This document shows positions 24,318 through 27,048 of a stretch of DNA of 27,048 nucleotides, piece by piece. Every line of letters begins with the position of its first letter. Position 1 is the first letter of the stretch. The stretch covers positions 1 to 27,048 of the forward strand of contig JBKPSJ010000095.1 of assembly GCA_046765875.1 (NCBI GenBank). Direction: 5' to 3'. The position numbers and the translations under genes were made by a program. Source of the DNA: DASRHY01 sp046765875. GTDB lineage: Bacteria > Actinomycetota > Actinomycetes > Propionibacteriales > Kribbellaceae. The notes below the pieces were generated by a model. The model saw only the letters and a program-made list of their open reading frames with translations, made no database searches and was not told the DNA's origin.

Positions 24318-24375
24318 GGTCGTTGACCTTCGTTCTCAGGTGGTTGACAGTTCCGATGCTGGCATCCGGCGCCGG

Positions 24376-24403
24376 AATATACCAACGCGCCGGTTATGCA
24401 CAA
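24376..24403 (-). promoter_or_regulatory. Likely rplM promoter (TTGTGC, 16-base spacer, TATATT)
   Basis: On the minus strand TATATT (24376-24381) is a strong -10 in an otherwise GC-rich gap, with TTGTGC (24398-24403) 16 bases upstream. The leader is about 55 bases and carries the 10-base palindrome CCGGCGCCGG (24366-24375) just after the -10. Confidence 0.6.
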
Positions 24404-24471
24404 CGACCGCCCAGAATACCGGGATCGGCCACTCTGGGTCAAAGCGGGTCTGGGCGGCACGCTGCCCCGGC

Positions 24472-24500
24472 TTGGTTGCGCGCCGCCTCCGGATTAGCGT
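24472..24500 (+). promoter_or_regulatory. Possible gltA promoter (TTGGTT, 17-base spacer, TAGCGT)
   Basis: TTGGTT (24472-24477) and TAGCGT (24495-24500) are 17 bases apart on the plus strand, with a leader of about 83 bases to the citrate synthase GTG. It is the best sigma-70-like pair I found in this divergent gap; the match is moderate. Confidence 0.4.
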
Positions 24501-24589
24501 AGCCGGTGAGACCGCAGTCCCACAGCGCGTCCCGCCGGTGATGACGATCCCTCCATCCGGCCGACGCCGGCAATCCGAAGAGGGCAGAC

Positions 24590-25879
<1,290 letters not shown>

Positions 25880-25893
25880 TCCAGCGGGCTTGG

Positions 25894-25936
25894 GAACGGC
25901 CCCGGTCCGGCTGCGCGCCAGGGACCGGGGCCGTTC
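25894..25936 (+). terminator. Terminator of gltA
   Basis: A perfect 15-bp stem (GAACGGCCCCGGTCC 25894-25908 with 25922-25936) and a 13-base loop, 14 bases after the citrate synthase stop. It could also act in the opposite direction on the convergent SnoaL-like gene. Confidence 0.85.
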
Positions 25937-25966
25937 GCTGAGGTACGCGAGGTTTGACGCCGCCGG

Positions 25967-26416
25967 TCAGCCGCGCGGTTCCGTGATCGCCGCGAGTAGG
26001 CCGTCCACCTGGCCGCGGACCCGGGCCATCGTGAGGTGGTCGACGTAGTCGCGCGACTCGACGATCTGCCCGTTCCGCACCCGCAGGACGAAGATGCAGG
26101 GCGCGGTGAAGGCCTTGCCGGTGGCGGGCACCGTCCCGCGGTACTCGAACTCGGCCACGATCACCTCGGGGTCGGAGGTCTGATGCACGATGACGTTCTG
26201 CGCGGTGAACTCGATCACCGGTGCCACCGTCGTGGCCGCGGCGCCGAAGTGCTTGCTCAGGTCGTCACGGGTCAGCAGTGGCTTGTCCCCCAAGGGCGAC
26301 ATCGGGTGCCGTACGTCGGTCTGCTCCGCGTACAGGTCCGGCAGGTCGGCGTATCGGCGCTCGCAGACGCCGTCGACGAGTTGCCGGAACACCTCCTGCG
26401 GGGTTGCTGTGCTCAT
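25967..26416 (-). CDS. SnoaL/NTF2-like protein
   Basis: A 149-aa protein of the NTF2-like superfamily, SnoaL-type. It begins with a helix (TPQEVFRQLVDGVCERRYADLPDLYAEQTDVRHPM), then the cone-shaped beta-sheet (VIEFTAQNVIVHQTSDPEVIVAEFEYRGTV, IFVLRVRNGQIVESRDYVDHLTMAR). Members are isomerases, cyclases, hydrolases or ligand binders, so the reaction cannot be assigned. GGGAG lies 8 bases before the ATG. It is divergent from a TetR-type regulator 93 bases away and is its most likely target. Confidence 0.85.
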   Translation of the reverse strand: MSTATPQEVFRQLVDGVCERRYADLPDLYAEQTDVRHPMSPLGDKPLLTRDDLSKHFGAAATTVAPVIEFTAQNVIVHQTSDPEVIVAEFEYRGTVPATGKAFTAPCIFVLRVRNGQIVESRDYVDHLTMARVRGQVDGLLAAITEPRG

Positions 26417-26441
26417 GATCTATCTCCCGATGGGATGATGT

Positions 26442-26456
26442 GGAGTGATGACTCCG
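26442..26456. promoter_or_regulatory. Operator repeat 1 between SnoaL-like gene and tetR
   Basis: GGAGTGATGACTCCG, itself an inverted repeat (GGAGT-GATG-ACTCC). A copy with one mismatch lies 34 bases further at 26476-26490. Probably one of two binding sites of the divergent TetR-type regulator. Confidence 0.6.
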
Positions 26457-26462
26457 AATACG

Positions 26463-26480
26463 ACTCCGACTATACGGAGT
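26463..26480. promoter_or_regulatory. Inverted repeat overlapping the divergent promoters
   Basis: ACTCCG-N6-CGGAGT is a perfect 6-bp inverted repeat whose spacer contains the TATAGT -10 of the SnoaL-like gene. Its right arm is part of operator repeat 2. Confidence 0.6.
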
Positions 26481-26497
26481 GATGACTTCGGTTACAA
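26469..26497 (-). promoter_or_regulatory. Promoter of the SnoaL-like gene (TTGTAA, 17-base spacer, TATAGT)
   Basis: On the minus strand TTGTAA (26492-26497) and TATAGT (26469-26474) are 17 bases apart. Operator repeat 2 fills the space between them, so a bound repressor would block polymerase. Confidence 0.6.
26476..26490. promoter_or_regulatory. Operator repeat 2 between SnoaL-like gene and tetR
   Basis: GGAGTGATGACTTCG, 14 of 15 identical to repeat 1. It lies between the -10 and -35 of the SnoaL-like gene and about 20 bases before the tetR start. Confidence 0.6.
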
Positions 26498-26509
26498 GGG
26501 AGACGATCT

Positions 26510-27048
26510 GTGCGGGCGGACGCGAGGGACAACCGGGACCGGATCCTGGCCGCGGCGAACGAGGTGTTCGGCGCCGGCGGCGAGACCGCGTCGACCGAGG
26601 AGGTCGCCAAACGGGCCGGGGTCGGGATCGCAACGGTGTTCCGGCACTTCCCGACCAAACAGGACCTCCTGTACGCCGTCCTGACCGAGCGGCTGGCGGC
26701 CCTGCGCGACCGGGCCCTGGAACTCGCAAACGACGCCGATCCCGGTGCGGCGTTCCGTACCTTCTTCACCGAGACGGTGACGACCGCGCCGACCAAACTG
26801 GCGATCGCCGAGGCGCTGATGGACACCGGGCCGCTGCCCGAGCCGCCGACCCGGGTCGCCGACGAGGTGAAGGAGGCGTTCGCGGCGCTGCTCGAGCGGG
26901 CCCAGGCCGCCGGGGCGATCCGGGCCGACGTCGGCTGGCCGGAGGTGTGGGCGCTGATGATCGGCGCCTCCCGGGCCGAGACCACCGGGCCGGACCCGGC
27001 CGTGCGGGACCGGGCGATCGCTCTGATCTTCGACGGCCTGTGCCCACC
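26510..27048 (+). CDS. TetR/AcrR-family transcriptional regulator (3' end cut by window edge)
   Basis: An open frame of 179 full codons that runs off the window end. The N-terminal TetR DNA-binding domain is clear: NRDRILAAANEVFGAGG, then the HTH TASTEEVAKRAGVGIATVFRHF (about 26-47) and PTKQDLLYAVLTERL. The helical ligand-binding part follows (FRTFFTETVTTAPTKLAIAEALMD, EVKEAFAALLERAQAAGAIRADV). The start is a GTG with AAGGGAG 7-8 bases upstream. Divergent from the SnoaL-like gene with repeated operators between, so it probably represses that gene and itself. The effector is unknown. Only the last residues seem to be missing, judged by usual TetR length (about 180-200 aa). Confidence 0.9.
   Translation, partial: MRADARDNRDRILAAANEVFGAGGETASTEEVAKRAGVGIATVFRHFPTKQDLLYAVLTERLAALRDRALELANDADPGAAFRTFFTETVTTAPTKLAIAEALMDTGPLPEPPTRVADEVKEAFAALLERAQAAGAIRADVGWPEVWALMIGASRAETTGPDPAVRDRAIALIFDGLCP

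Overview
The window is a high-GC, gene-dense actinobacterial chromosome segment. GTG and TTG starts are common, genes are joined by ATGA/GTGA/TGATG overlaps, and the chaperonin promoter carries CIRCE elements of the actinobacterial form. The gene order (rplM-rpsI-glmM ... coaA/glmS-acpS-nnr-alr-tsaE-tsaB-rimI-tsaD ... groES-groEL) is a housekeeping neighbourhood known from actinomycetes. The accessory content fits Propionibacteriales, possibly Kribbella or a relative. That placement is inference; no rRNA or other marker is present to fix it.

Layout, left to right. (1) 1-1230: 5' part of groEL and complete groES, leftward, under two CIRCE boxes and a sigma-70-type promoter, with a very long hairpin between the two genes. 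(2) 1377-4708: rightward accessory block with a small secreted peptidoglycan-binding-like protein and its terminator, a class I methyltransferase with a THUMP-like tail, and a DUF222/HNH endonuclease-like protein. (3) 4846-15423: a leftward run of twelve nearly gapless genes. In transcription order they are glmS, acpS, nnr, a HAD phosphatase, alr, an alpha/beta hydrolase, a GNAT-TsaE fusion, tsaB, rimI, tsaD, a truncated GNAT and a second alpha/beta hydrolase. (4) 15587-16534: coaA, rightward, ending in a palindromic terminator shared with murQ. (5) 16560-21699: a leftward cell-wall salvage cluster. In transcription order it is namZ (DUF1343), a secreted YbbE-like serine hydrolase, a murR-like RpiR regulator and murQ. 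(6) 21925-24317: rplM-rpsI-glmM, leftward. (7) 24590-25879: citrate synthase, rightward, with a strong terminator. (8) 25967-27048: a SnoaL/NTF2-like gene divergent from a TetR-type regulator cut by the window edge, with a repeated operator between them.

How they fit together. NamZ should release MurNAc from the ends of peptidoglycan fragments, and YbbE-like proteins sit in the same Bacillus operon. MurQ converts MurNAc-6P to GlcNAc-6P, and an RpiR/SIS protein is the expected sensor. The adjacent glmM and glmS lead on to UDP-GlcNAc, and alr supplies D-Ala, so wall synthesis and wall salvage lie side by side. No MurNAc transporter, kinase or NagZ is in the window. The namZ and murQ promoters share a GGTWACTTYCC element over the -10, both with 18-bp spacers, which is the most interesting regulatory signal here. 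The t6A tRNA-modification set (tsaE, tsaB, tsaD plus rimI) is embedded in the long operon.

No gap longer than 300 bases lacks a gene. The largest gaps (17457-17679, 21700-21924, 24318-24589) hold promoters described below. I saw no tRNA, rRNA, CRISPR array, insertion sequence or attachment site.
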